Shown one piece after another: positions 1-7,729 of a stretch of 11,751 bases of DNA; position 1 is the first letter of the stretch; every line of letters starts with the position of its first letter. The position numbers were made by a program, and so were the translations under genes. This DNA is from Pseudoselenomonas ruminantium. GTDB lineage: Bacteria > Bacillota > Negativicutes > Selenomonadales > Selenomonadaceae. The notes below the pieces were generated by a model. It was not told where the DNA came from. It saw only the letters and a program-made list of their open reading frames with translations, and did no database searches. The stretch lies in NCBI GenBank assembly GCA_002448495.1, contig DJYL01000229.1:1-11751 (forward strand), in the 5' to 3' direction.

Positions 1-1480
1 CCTTGGAAATCATGCTCATCTTGAGGAAGGAGCAGAAGACAAAGGCATGGTCATCGAGTACGACCTGCTGCATCTGCAGGGCCAGCTGCGCACGCTTAGC
101 GGGGTCAAATTCGCGGCTCAGCTGTGCTTCCAAAGCATCCAGTTTGGCACTCTGGTACTTGCCCTGATTCTTGGTGGCATTCCCGGCGGCAAACACCGTG
201 AACCAGTATTCGGGGTCACCAGTAGGCGCCTGCACATTGGCCATGGCGTAGATATCCCAGCCCTTCACATCCTTGACTGCCTGATTGTTGTCCGCGGTGC
301 AGTTGACTTCCACCTGCATGCCGATGTCCTTCAAGGTTGACTGGGCAGATTCTGCCAGCAGCGGCAGTTCCTGACGGCTCGGATAGGTCAGCCACTTGAG
401 GACGAGCTTCTTGCCGTTCTTCTCGCGGATGCCATCACCATCCGTATCGACCCAGCCCGCAGCTTCAAGTACCTTCTTGGCACCTTCCGGGTCAAACTTT
501 TCGGCTTTTACCTTATCGCCGCCGAAAGCCGGGCCTGCGGGGAAAACACCGTTAGCCGGGAAGCCGTTGCCATCCAAAAGTTTGGCCACGAAGTTTTCCT
601 TGTCAATGCCCATGGAAATAGCCTGACGCACAGCCGGGTCAGCGCACACCGAATCCGGGTCGAAGTTCATCTTCCCAAAGAAGCAGCGGGAAGTAGAAAT
701 CTGCGAGATATTATACTTGTCATTGCGGAACAGCGGATAGCTTTCATAAGCCATGCCGTAAGCGGCCTGCACTTCACCAGACTGCAGGGCATTGGCGAGC
801 GTATTGCCGTCCGTAATCGTGCGGATGGTAATCTTGTCGAGCTTCGGCGTGCCGCCCCAATAGTTTTCATTTTTCTTGAGTATCAGATGGTCATCCGTCT
901 TGATATCCGTGGCAATATACGGGCCAGTACCGGCCACAATGCCTTTTTCAAAGCCAGCATCCACATCAATGATGCAGCCATAAGGGTCGCCGAGGTAGTT
1001 GAGGAGCGCTGGTTTCGGCTCCTTGGTTTTAATGATAAGCTCCTGCCCATTGGCCTCGATAGAAGCAATATTCAAATCCTGTGCCGCCCGCTTATTATTT
1101 GCAATCAGATGCTCAAAGCACTGCTTGACGGCTGCGGCATCCAGCGCACGGCCGCTGGAAAATTTCACACCATCACGCAAAGTGAACTTCCAGGTAAACT
1201 CGTCCACATTTTCCCATTTGACCGCCAGCCAGGGCTGAATCTCCATATTGTCGCTGTACTTAATCAGCGTTTCCCCGATACCATAACGGATGCAGGCCCA
1301 GCCCGCATAGGTGTTATGCGGATTTACATCCGGCTCCTCGTTGGAACTGTTAAAGGTCGTGTCACCGATGGTCAGCACCTTTTCACCAGTCTTGCTGGCT
1401 GTATCCGTGCCGCAGCCTGTAAGCACGCCGGCACTCAGGACTGCTCCCAATGCCAATGCCACTAATTTTTTCCATTTCAT
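1..1480 (-). CDS. nikA: Nickel/peptide-type ABC transporter substrate-binding lipoprotein (3' end outside window)
   Basis: Extracytoplasmic binding protein of the SBP_bac_5 (NikA/CntA/DppA) family that captures the substrate for the permeases encoded just upstream. The ATG at 1480 follows a strong GGAAGGAG ribosome site. Residues 1-23 form a lipoprotein signal with a KWKK start and the lipobox VLTGC, so Cys23 should be lipidated. Family landmarks are the ETLIKY stretch, PWLA near the N-terminus, WKFTLRDGVKFSSG, GTGPY and the later AVRQAISMGIDKENF region. About 493 codons are visible; relatives have roughly 520-540, so only a short C-terminal part is missing beyond the left edge. It is the last gene of the operon, whereas binding-protein genes often come first. 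The symbol is a family assignment: nickel, a metallophore complex or a peptide could be the ligand, and sequence alone does not decide. Confidence 0.88.
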   Translation of the reverse strand, partial: MKWKKLVALALGAVLSAGVLTGCGTDTASKTGEKVLTIGDTTFNSSNEEPDVNPHNTYAGWACIRYGIGETLIKYSDNMEIQPWLAVKWENVDEFTWKFTLRDGVKFSSGRALDAAAVKQCFEHLIANNKRAAQDLNIASIEANGQELIIKTKEPKPALLNYLGDPYGCIIDVDAGFEKGIVAGTGPYIATDIKTDDHLILKKNENYWGGTPKLDKITIRTITDGNTLANALQSGEVQAAYGMAYESYPLFRNDKYNISQISTSRCFFGKMNFDPDSVCADPAVRQAISMGIDKENFVAKLLDGNGFPANGVFPAGPAFGGDKVKAEKFDPEGAKKVLEAAGWVDTDGDGIREKNGKKLVLKWLTYPSRQELPLLAESAQSTLKDIGMQVEVNCTADNNQAVKDVKGWDIYAMANVQAPTGDPEYWFTVFAAGNATKNQGKYQSAKLDALEAQLSREFDPAKRAQLALQMQQVVLDDHAFVFCSFLKMSMISK

Positions 1481-1526
1481 TTGTCAAAATCTCCTTCCTT
1501 TATGTAAAAAAATTCTACTGCCTCTG

Positions 1527-2285
1527 TTACAAAACGCTGTCAATCAGCTTTTTGGTATATGCTTGCTGCGGATTGTTGATAATCTCATCCGGGATGCCTT
1601 CCTCCACAATTTTGCCTTCGTGCATCACGATTACCCGGTCGCAAAAATCCTGCACGAGCGCAATGTCGTGACAGATAAAGAGATAGGCAATGCCCCGGTC
1701 TTCCTGCAGGCGGTTCAGCAAATCCAAGACCTCTGCCTGCACCGTCACATCGAGCGCCGAGGTCGCTTCGTCGAGAATGACCAGTTCCGGCTCGATAGCC
1801 AAGGCCCGGGCAATGGCCGCCCGCTGGCATTGGCCGCCGCTGACTTCATGCGGATATCGCTGAGCAAATTCCTCTCCCAGACCGCAGAGCGCCAGCAGAT
1901 TTTTCGTCATCTCTGCCGCCTGACGTTTGCTTTTGCCATGATTCAGCAGGCTCTCGCTAATGCCATCCCCTAATGTACAGCGCGGGTCAAAACTGTCCAC
2001 GGGATTTTGAAAGACCATCTGCATTCTGGTGTAGACCTCTTTGAGCTTCGCACCACCGGCATTCGTGATGTCCTCTCCGGCCAGCATAACCTGACCTGCC
2101 GTTGGTTCCAGCAAATGAGCAATCATACGGGCCACGGTGGTCTTGCCACTGCCACTTTCCCCGATAATGGCCAGCTTCTCACCTTTTTTCAAGGAGAAGG
2201 TAACATCATCCACCGCCACAATATCTTCCCCATCCTTGCGTGGAAAGACTTTTTTAAGATGCGCAGTTTGCAGTATCGTATCCAT
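1527..2285 (-). CDS. nikE: ABC transporter ATP-binding protein, NikE/DppF type
   Basis: Cytoplasmic ATPase, 252 residues, one of two that should pair to drive the importer. All ABC motifs are present: Walker A GESGSGKTT at 42-50, Q-loop Gln93, signature VSGGQ at 148-152, Walker B LVILDEA at 168-174, the D-loop SALD and the switch His206. The C-terminus ends shortly after the NPQQAYTKKL segment typical of oligopeptide/nickel ATPases. The ATG at 2285 has AAGGAGG ten bases upstream and lies inside the end of the preceding ATPase gene (32-base overlap), implying translational coupling. The second-ATPase position fits NikE or DppF. The ATPase function is near certain; the substrate is inferred only from the family. 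Confidence 0.9.
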   Translation of the reverse strand: MDTILQTAHLKKVFPRKDGEDIVAVDDVTFSLKKGEKLAIIGESGSGKTTVARMIAHLLEPTAGQVMLAGEDITNAGGAKLKEVYTRMQMVFQNPVDSFDPRCTLGDGISESLLNHGKSKRQAAEMTKNLLALCGLGEEFAQRYPHEVSGGQCQRAAIARALAIEPELVILDEATSALDVTVQAEVLDLLNRLQEDRGIAYLFICHDIALVQDFCDRVIVMHEGKIVEEGIPDEIINNPQQAYTKKLIDSVL

Positions 2286-3072
2286 CCGCTGTCCGCCTCC
2301 TTAGCCTTGGCATTGCCGCCAAAAGTTTTTGCGTATAGGGCGACTGGGGATTTGCCAATATCTCCCCCGCCTTGCCATACTCCATCATTTCCCCTTGATG
2401 AAGCACCAGCATCTTGTCTGACATAGCCCGGACGACACCAATATTATGGGTCACGAGAATGATGGCTGTGCCAAAGAGTTTCCGCGCCAAAAGCATTTCC
2501 TCAATAACCTGCTTCTGCACGGTAACATCGAGTGCCGAAGTGGGTTCGTCGGCCAAGAGAAGCTTCGGTTTTAAGAGCATGGCGGCCGCCACGCCGACAC
2601 GCTGCTGCATTCCTCCGGACAATTCAAAGGGATAGCTGTCCCAGATGCGCTCTGGCTCACTAAAGCCAAACTTCGTAAAGAGCGCACAGGCTTCTGCCTT
2701 TACGGCCACAGCGTTCTCATTTCCATGAGCCGCCATCATTTCCTTAATCTGCGCACCTACGGTACGGATGGGGCAGAAAGAATTGCCTGCCATCTGAAAA
2801 ATCATGCCGATTTCCGTACCGCAGATTTTCTGCATTTCCTTGTCGCTGATATCCGGCAGGTCGAGTCCCTTGTAGTAAATATCGCCACGCGTCACCAGCC
2901 CATCCCGGCCAAGCATCCCCAAAGCAGCCTTAATCAGCGTAGACTTGCCGCTGCCACTTTCCCCGACGATGCCCAAAATCTCCCCTGCACCGAGGGAAAA
3001 ACTTATATCGTGGACAGCTAGTTCCCCATTGTAGCTAATGTCCACATGTTCATAACGGATAATTTCTGACAT
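2254..3072 (-). CDS. nikD: ABC transporter ATP-binding protein, NikD/DppD type
   Basis: Cytoplasmic ATPase of 272 residues and likely partner of the downstream ATPase. Visible motifs are Walker A GESGSGKST at 37-45, Q-loop Gln93, signature LSGGMQQR at 151-158, Walker B LLLADEPT at 171-178, D-loop SALD and switch His209. The C-terminal NPQSPYTQKLLAAMPRL stretch is the oligopeptide/dipeptide ATPase tail motif seen in OppD, DppD and NikD. The ATG at 3072 is preceded by AGGAGATAAT, a good ribosome site. It starts 11 bases after the second permease gene stops and overlaps the next ATPase gene by 32 bases, so it belongs to one operon. Nickel is the best family guess but peptides or metallophores are not excluded. 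Confidence 0.9.
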   Translation of the reverse strand: MSEIIRYEHVDISYNGELAVHDISFSLGAGEILGIVGESGSGKSTLIKAALGMLGRDGLVTRGDIYYKGLDLPDISDKEMQKICGTEIGMIFQMAGNSFCPIRTVGAQIKEMMAAHGNENAVAVKAEACALFTKFGFSEPERIWDSYPFELSGGMQQRVGVAAAMLLKPKLLLADEPTSALDVTVQKQVIEEMLLARKLFGTAIILVTHNIGVVRAMSDKMLVLHQGEMMEYGKAGEILANPQSPYTQKLLAAMPRLRRRTADGYDTANCAS

Positions 3073-3083
3073 ATTATCTCCTG

Positions 3084-3941
3084 TTACTTTCTATTTTTCG
3101 GATCAAGATAATCGCGCACGGTGTCCCCCAGCAGATTGAAAATCATCACCGAGAAGAAAATCGCAAAGCCCGGGGATAGCGTCACCCATGGCTGCGTGGG
3201 CAAAAGATTGCGGGTATCGCTCATCATACTGCCCCATTCCGGAATGGGCGGCTTAGCCCCCAAACCAAGGAAAGAGAGTCCAGCCAGCTCCATCATCATC
3301 GTACCGATATCCAGCATGGCCGTCACCAGAATTGGCCCGGCGATATTGGGCAGTACATGTTTGCGGATAATCTTGCAGGTACCGCTGCCCGCCATTTTTG
3401 CAGCCTGCATGAAAGCAGCTGACTGCAAAGCCAAGGTCTGGCTGCGGGCCAGGCGCGCATATTTTGGCCAACTGATGGCCGCCAGGGCAAAGATGGCATT
3501 ATGAACGCCGCCCCCTAAAACAGCCGCTACTGCCAAAGCAAATACCAACCCCGGGAAAGCCAAAAACATATCGGACATGCGCATGAGCAACGTGTCCACC
3601 CATTTTCCTGCCCAGGCACAGATAATACCGATAATGCTGCCAAAGACCGCAATAAAGCCCACGAGCAGCAAGGTGGAAAAGATACTGGTCTTGCTGCCGG
3701 CAATGACCCTTGATAACATATCCCGGCCATAACGGTCCGTGCCGAGCAAGTGTTCTGCCGAAGGAGCTGCCTTGGTCAAAGACATATCCTGCAGATAAGG
3801 GTCATAAGGGCAGAGATAGTCGCTGAAAAAGGAGGCCAGAATCAATAGAATGGCCAGCCCGCCAAAGAACCAGAGCTTGCGCTGCAGGCGATTTTGCCGT
3901 ACATTCTGTACCCGGATGGTCGGGGTTATTGCCTGACTCAT
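3084..3941 (-). CDS. nikC: ABC transporter permease, NikC/DppC type
   Basis: Inner-membrane permease of 285 residues, the second half of the translocation channel. The N-terminal part has a first membrane segment near residues 23-40, followed by the hallmark HLLGTDRYGRDMLSR stretch at 64-78 of the DppC/NikC branch. The EAA loop that contacts the ATPases lies at about 179-200 (QAAKMAGSG and KHVLPNI). Several hydrophobic segments and the PPIPEWGSMM motif before the last segments are also typical. Its ATG overlaps the stop of the first permease gene as ATGA, which indicates translational coupling. Family assignment is firm; the transported substrate is not. Confidence 0.9.
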   Translation of the reverse strand: MSQAITPTIRVQNVRQNRLQRKLWFFGGLAILLILASFFSDYLCPYDPYLQDMSLTKAAPSAEHLLGTDRYGRDMLSRVIAGSKTSIFSTLLLVGFIAVFGSIIGIICAWAGKWVDTLLMRMSDMFLAFPGLVFALAVAAVLGGGVHNAIFALAAISWPKYARLARSQTLALQSAAFMQAAKMAGSGTCKIIRKHVLPNIAGPILVTAMLDIGTMMMELAGLSFLGLGAKPPIPEWGSMMSDTRNLLPTQPWVTLSPGFAIFFSVMIFNLLGDTVRDYLDPKNRK

Positions 3942-4879
3942 TTGGCATTCACCCCCAGACGGATACGCGGGTCAAGATGGTGGTATAGAAGGTCTGCCAC
4001 CAAATTCACCAGAACATAGATAATGGCCATCCACATGACATAGGCCTGAATGATGGGATAGTCCCGCATGTTGATGGCATCCACGGCCAGTTTGCCTACC
4101 CCATCCCACATAAAGATGCTTTCGATAATGGCCGTACCTCCCAAAAGGCTGCCAATAGACAGCGCCAGCAAGGTCATAATCGTAAGCATCGAAGCCTTCA
4201 TCACGTTTCTCCAGAGAATCACCTGCGCGCTTATACCCCGAGACTTCGCCCCGAGCACGTAATCCTTATTGAGTTCATCCAGCACCGCGCTGCGCACCTG
4301 CCGCAGATATTTAGCAGACATGGCAATCGCTAAAGTCAGGGTAGGCATAATGGCACTCCGAAAATCCGTACCGCTGGAAATGACCGGCAGCACGCCCAGC
4401 TGAATGCCCAAAAACTCCATCAAGAGCATCCCCACAAAGAAGTTCGGCATAGCATTGCCCAGGAAACTGCCGAAACGCAGCACAATATCCGCGATTTTAT
4501 CATGGCGAACCGCCGCCAGTATTCCACAGGGCAGGGAAATCATCACCGTCAGGGCAATGGAAAGCGCCGTCAACAATAAGGTTGCCGGTAGTTTTTTCAT
4601 AAAAGCCAGCAGCACATCCTCACCGGTCACATAGCTAATGCCCATATTGCCATGCAGCATGCCCCAGAGCCAGTTGATATACTGCTGAAAAAATGGCAGG
4701 TTCAGCCCCAAAGCCGCCTTCTTCTCATCAATGATTTCCTGCGCCACTTCCACGCCGCGGTTAGTATACATCTCCGTCACCGCATCACTGCCCGCCATAT
4801 ACATCAGCAAAAACGATAAAAATGTAATGCCAAACAAAATCGGTATCAGCTGGATAAAGCGTTTTACCGCGTAATTCAT
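3938..4879 (-). CDS. nikB: ABC transporter permease, NikB/DppB type
   Basis: First gene of the importer operon, an inner-membrane permease of 313 residues. It has an N-terminal membrane segment (RFIQLIPILFGITFLSFLL), an external stretch with GNMGISYVTGEDV, and then five further hydrophobic segments. The EAA loop is at about 206-217 (DYVLGAKSRGIS). From memory the overall pattern is closest to NikB and to the CntB permease of metallophore transport. Two starts are possible. ATG at 4888 lies only two bases after GGGGAGG; ATG at 4879 lies eleven bases after it and gives the short N-terminus usual for this family, so 4879 is preferred weakly. It is driven by the box-containing promoter at 4916-4957. 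Substrate specificity is inferred, not seen. Confidence 0.87.
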   Translation of the reverse strand: MNYAVKRFIQLIPILFGITFLSFLLMYMAGSDAVTEMYTNRGVEVAQEIIDEKKAALGLNLPFFQQYINWLWGMLHGNMGISYVTGEDVLLAFMKKLPATLLLTALSIALTVMISLPCGILAAVRHDKIADIVLRFGSFLGNAMPNFFVGMLLMEFLGIQLGVLPVISSGTDFRSAIMPTLTLAIAMSAKYLRQVRSAVLDELNKDYVLGAKSRGISAQVILWRNVMKASMLTIMTLLALSIGSLLGGTAIIESIFMWDGVGKLAVDAINMRDYPIIQAYVMWMAIIYVLVNLVADLLYHHLDPRIRLGVNAK

Positions 4880-4915
4880 GCTTGCCATGACCTCCCCTTT
4901 TTTCTATAATAATCT

Positions 4916-4957
4916 ATGATACATGATTTTTTTTTGAAAAATAAGCCCCCCAGGGGG
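4916..4957 (-). promoter_or_regulatory. Promoter of the ABC importer operon with C/G-tract box
   Basis: On the minus strand the 13-base box CCCCCTGGGGGGC (4957-4945) directly abuts the -35-like TTATTT (4944-4939). After exactly 17 bases comes the -10-like TATCAT (4921-4916). Transcription should begin near 4909, giving a leader of about 30 bases before the first permease gene. Outside the box, flanking bases extend the symmetry (AATAA on one side, TTATT on the other). The same arrangement occurs at three other promoters in the window. That a regulator binds the box is inference from its repetition and fixed placement. Confidence 0.72.
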
Positions 4958-5046
4958 TTATTCAGAACATTTTATCCCAATATAGCGTATAACATATATT
5001 TCATCCATATTATTGCCGGATTATTTTTTCTTTTTTTAGTAAAAAT

Positions 5047-5088
5047 CCCCCCAGGGAGCTTGTGAACTTTTTACATAATTTTTATAAT
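5047..5088 (+). promoter_or_regulatory. hydG promoter with C/G-tract box
   Basis: The box CCCCCCAGGGAGC (5047-5059) directly abuts the -35-like TTGTGA (5060-5065). A 17-base spacer leads to a perfect TATAAT at 5083-5088. Transcription should start near 5095, leaving a leader of about 164 bases before hydG. The region between this promoter and the divergent importer promoter (about 4958-5046) is AT-rich and holds no gene I can support. Confidence 0.78.
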
Positions 5089-5094
5089 AACTAT

Positions 5095-5258
5095 AAATAA
5101 CATTCCCTTTTCCTTCGGTGGCTCGGTTGAATGGGGAAAGCACCCTATGCAGAAAACAACATCCCGTTTGTCCTCTGCAATAAATTAAGACGCCGTGCAG
5201 CAGCCTTCCTGCTATGCCCGGCGTCTTGTTTCATATCAGCGAAAAGGAGATTAAGCGT
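5095..5258 (+). ncRNA. Structured 5' leader of hydG, candidate cis-regulatory RNA
   Basis: This untranslated stretch can form three elements in order. First is a possible H-type pseudoknot: CTTTTCC (5107-5113) pairs with GGGAAAG (5134-5140, one G-U), while loop bases GGTG (5117-5120) can pair with CACC (5141-5144) just beyond the stem. Second is a hairpin with TGCAGA (5148-5153) against TCTGCA (5174-5179), extended by ACAAC (5156-5160) against GTTTGT (5166-5171). Third is a long GC-rich hairpin, AAGACGCCG (5187-5195) against CGGCGTCTT (5219-5227), followed by TTGTTTC, which could be a weak terminator, and then the ribosome site. I do not recognise a known riboswitch class. All pairings were found by eye. 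Confidence 0.4.
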
Positions 5259-6674
5259 ATGTACAATCCGAAATCCAGCAAAGCAGATGAATTCATCAAT
5301 CACGAAGAAATTCTCGCCTCCCTTGCTTATGCAGACCAGCATAAAAACGATGCGAAACTCATCGATGCAATTCTCACTAAAGCACGGGAATGCAAAGGCT
5401 TGAATCATCGGGAAGCCTCCGTACTTCTTGCCTGCGACATTCCCGAAAAAAATGAGGAAATCTATCACCTGGCAGAAGAAATAAAAAAAGAATTCTACGG
5501 CAACCGCATTGTTCTTTTCGCCCCGCTTTACCTCTCCAATTATTGTATCAACGGCTGTATCTATTGCCCCTATCATGGCATCAATAAAAATATTCCCCGG
5601 GTAAAACTTACCCAGGAACAGGTCCGTGATGAAGTCATTGCTTTACAAGAAATGGGACACAAACGGCTGGCTATCGAAGCTGGTGAAGATCCGGTAAACA
5701 ATCCCATCGAATACATCCTCGACTGCATTCATACCATTTATTCCGTCAAACATAAAAATGGCGCCATCCGCCGCGTCAATGTAAACATTGCCGCCACCAC
5801 CGTAGAAAATTACCGCCGTCTGCACGAAGCCGGCATTGGCACCTATATCCTGTTTCAGGAAACCTATCATAAGGACTCCTATGAGGTACTTCATCCCACC
5901 GGCCCCAAACATGATTATGCCTACCATACGGAAGCGATGGACCGTGCCATGGAAGGCGGCATTGATGATGTGGGGCTGGGCGTTCTCTTTGGCTTGGATA
6001 AATACCGCTACGAATACGCCGGCCTCTTAATGCACGCAGAGCATCTGGAAGCCAAATTCGGCGTAGGGCCGCATACGATTTCCGTACCGCGAATATGCCC
6101 CGCTGACGATATCGATGTAAACACCTTCAGCAATGCCATTGACGATGACACCTTCGCCAAAATCGTCGCCTGCATCCGGATTGCCGTACCCTATACAGGC
6201 ATGATTGTTTCCACCCGCGAGTCACAAAAATCCCGGGAGAGGGTTCTTCATCTGGGCATTTCCCAGATTTCCGGCGGCTCCCGTACCTCTGTAGGCGGTT
6301 ACACGCAGGAAACACGCCCCGAAGATACCGTGCAGTTCGATGTATCCGATACCCGTTCACTGGACGAGGTGATGAAATGGCTGATTGATATGGACTACAT
6401 TCCTTCCTTCTGTACAGCCTGCTATCGGGAAGGCCGCACCGGTGACCGGTTCATGTCCCTCTGCAAGGCCAAGCAGATTCAAAACTGCTGTCTGCCCAAT
6501 GCACTGATGACGCTGAAGGAATATCTTGAAGATTACGCCTCCCCGGAAACCAGGGCTGCCGGCGAAAAGCTCATCGTGAAAAACATTCCCCGGGTAAGCA
6601 ATCCTGCTGCGCAAAAAACATTACAAAAGCATTTACAGCAAATCGAACAGGGCGAACGGGATTTCCGTTTCTAA
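5259..6674 (+). CDS. hydG: [FeFe]-hydrogenase maturase HydG (radical SAM tyrosine lyase)
   Basis: HydG cleaves tyrosine with S-adenosylmethionine and builds the Fe(CO)2(CN) units for the H-cluster of [FeFe] hydrogenases. The start at 5259 follows AAGGAG nine bases upstream and gives 471 residues, the usual HydG length; an upstream in-frame ATG at 5214 lies inside the leader hairpin and has no ribosome site. The radical SAM cluster motif CX3CX2C is at Cys96, Cys100 and Cys103 (CINGCIYC). The second cluster motif CX2CX22C, which separates HydG from the thiamine enzyme ThiH, is at Cys385, Cys388 and Cys411. It stands alone, convergent with the hydrogenase operon, sharing a terminator and the same promoter box. 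HydE and HydF are not in the window. Confidence 0.95.
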   Translation: MYNPKSSKADEFINHEEILASLAYADQHKNDAKLIDAILTKARECKGLNHREASVLLACDIPEKNEEIYHLAEEIKKEFYGNRIVLFAPLYLSNYCINGCIYCPYHGINKNIPRVKLTQEQVRDEVIALQEMGHKRLAIEAGEDPVNNPIEYILDCIHTIYSVKHKNGAIRRVNVNIAATTVENYRRLHEAGIGTYILFQETYHKDSYEVLHPTGPKHDYAYHTEAMDRAMEGGIDDVGLGVLFGLDKYRYEYAGLLMHAEHLEAKFGVGPHTISVPRICPADDIDVNTFSNAIDDDTFAKIVACIRIAVPYTGMIVSTRESQKSRERVLHLGISQISGGSRTSVGGYTQETRPEDTVQFDVSDTRSLDEVMKWLIDMDYIPSFCTACYREGRTGDRFMSLCKAKQIQNCCLPNALMTLKEYLEDYASPETRAAGEKLIVKNIPRVSNPAAQKTLQKHLQQIEQGERDFRF

Positions 6675-6676
6675 AA

Positions 6677-6720
6677 AAAACAGGCATAGCGAAGAGTAAA
6701 TTCTCCGCTATGCCTGTTTT
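6677..6720. terminator. Bidirectional terminator between hydG and the hydrogenase operon
   Basis: AAAACAGGCATAGCG (6677-6691) pairs with CGCTATGCCTGTTTT (6706-6720), a perfect 15-base stem with a 14-base loop. Runs of T follow on both strands, so it can end the rightward hydG transcript and the leftward hydA operon transcript. It begins three bases after the hydG stop codon. Confidence 0.9.
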
Positions 6721-6737
6721 TCGTCATCCTGAAGTTC

Positions 6738-7397
6738 TTATTTGGTTTCCTTGATTTCATGCTTCGTCCACAGGGGATGATGTTCCTGCGCATACCGGGC
6801 ATTGATTGTCCCGTCACCAAACATACTGCAGAACTCCGGCCAATTATAAATCCCCAGGGGAATATGCCCCCCTACAATGCACATGAACAGGAAAATGCCT
6901 ACTACCAGATGGATGCGGTCAGCATAGAAAGCAATTTCCTTGGGCACCAGCGGCAGGGCGATATAGAGAACCAAGCCCGTCAATATCAGCAAAATCGTCC
7001 CCACCAGTACCATAACGCCCATCATTTTTTGACCGGAATTCAGCTTATTCATGGGCGGAACCTCATATTCGAGCAACAGCAATTTATGAATATAGCCCCC
7101 GGAAATTTTCATCCAGGCATAATCATCATCCGTCCAGGTGGTAATCTCCCGCCAAAAAGCAATCACCCGCCCGGGGCAAAGCAAAAAGAACAAAGCACAA
7201 GCGATAAATAAAACCATACCGCCAACGATATGCACCTGCATCGCCAGATTCATGCCGGCGTCCCCCAGGGGGCGGAAAAAAAGGATTAATCCGGTAAAAC
7301 CTGCTGGCAAAAAGCTGAGCACCAGGCACCAGTGAAACAATCTTGTCGGCAATTTATGATGCAGGATACGCTCATTTCCCTTGAATTTTTTCATCAT
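6738..7397 (-). CDS. Cytochrome b subunit of membrane-bound [FeFe] hydrogenase (FdnI/FdhI-like)
   Basis: Integral membrane diheme cytochrome b of 219 residues, related to the gamma subunit of formate dehydrogenases. It should take electrons from the hydrogenase on the outer face of the cytoplasmic membrane and reduce quinone. Four hydrophobic segments are visible, at about residues 22-41, 53-74, 125-148 and 162-182. Candidate heme ligands are His22 (RLFHW), His56 (QVHIVGG), His163 and His178. The family-typical NKLNSGQK stretch precedes the third segment. A start at 7433 is possible, but it overlaps hydB and lacks a good ribosome site; ATG at 7397 has AAGG seven bases upstream and lies 13 bases after hydB. 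It is the last gene of the operon. A different partner dehydrogenase is possible but unlikely given the gene order. Confidence 0.87.
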   Translation of the reverse strand: MMKKFKGNERILHHKLPTRLFHWCLVLSFLPAGFTGLILFFRPLGDAGMNLAMQVHIVGGMVLFIACALFFLLCPGRVIAFWREITTWTDDDYAWMKISGGYIHKLLLLEYEVPPMNKLNSGQKMMGVMVLVGTILLILTGLVLYIALPLVPKEIAFYADRIHLVVGIFLFMCIVGGHIPLGIYNWPEFCSMFGDGTINARYAQEHHPLWTKHEIKETK

Positions 7398-7410
7398 TCT
7401 CCCGCCTTTC

Positions 7411-7719
7411 TTACAAGATGCTGCGATCGACATAATGGGTATGGAACAACTCTTCAGCCAGCGGGCTCATGGGGTGAAAGTTAAGGCTCTTATACATATT
7501 CAACAGGCTTTGGTTGTTATGGCTCTGGCGTTTCGCCTGCTTCTCATCATCCTGATAAAGGCCAGCCGTACGCATTTTGATGTATTTCGTCCGGTCAACG
7601 ATTAAATCGGTCATCGTATAAGCACCAGTCCAAAGGAAAGCGCTCACGACCCCCACAAAGCCCAAAAACTCCCGGCGGCTGATTTTCACACCTTTTTCTT
7701 CATAGGAATATCTTTTCAT
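7411..7719 (-). CDS. hydB: [FeFe]-hydrogenase small subunit HydB with Tat signal
   Basis: Small subunit of a periplasmic-type [FeFe] hydrogenase, 102 residues. It begins with the twin-arginine motif SRREFLG (Arg15, Arg16), followed by a hydrophobic stretch to about residue 40, which directs folded export of the HydA-HydB complex by the Tat system. The mature part (GLYQDDEK, then KRQSHNNQSLLNMYKSL, then LFHTHYVDRS) matches the Desulfovibrio small subunit; it corresponds to the C-terminal end of one-piece hydrogenases. No clear AxA cleavage site follows the hydrophobic segment, so it may stay as a membrane anchor. AGGAGG precedes the ATG at 7719 by six bases. It lies between hydA and the cytochrome b gene. 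Confidence 0.92.
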   Translation of the reverse strand: MKRYSYEEKGVKISRREFLGFVGVVSAFLWTGAYTMTDLIVDRTKYIKMRTAGLYQDDEKQAKRQSHNNQSLLNMYKSLNFHPMSPLAEELFHTHYVDRSIL

Positions 7720-7729
7720 GGTGTACCTC

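Noticed and set aside
887..1973. Long plus-strand frames opposite the binding-protein and ATPase genes
   Set aside because: They are antisense shadows of clearly recognisable genes and show no family motifs.
3233..3248. Perfect 16-base palindrome CCCATTCCGGAATGGG
   Set aside because: It falls on the conserved PIPEWG codons of the NikC-type permease, and nothing nearby suggests an operator.
5214..5258. Upstream in-frame ATG extending hydG by 15 residues
   Set aside because: It is buried in the leader hairpin without a ribosome site, whereas ATG 5259 has AAGGAG at nine bases and gives normal HydG length.
5131..5403. Short frame in the hydG leader that could encode a leader peptide
   Set aside because: No ribosome site precedes it, and it runs far into hydG in another frame without resembling any protein.
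5259..6674. ThiH (thiamine tyrosine lyase) as identity of the radical SAM gene
   Set aside because: The C-terminal CX2CX22C cluster motif and hydrogenase context identify HydG; ThiH lacks that second cluster region.
6852..6860. CCCCAGGGG palindrome
   Set aside because: Inside the cytochrome b gene (Pro-Leu-Gly), with no promoter elements around it; probably chance.
7262..7272. CCCCCAGGGGG palindrome similar to the promoter box
   Set aside because: It lies inside the cytochrome b coding sequence (Arg-Pro-Leu-Gly-Asp) and no -35/-10 pair follows at the required distance.
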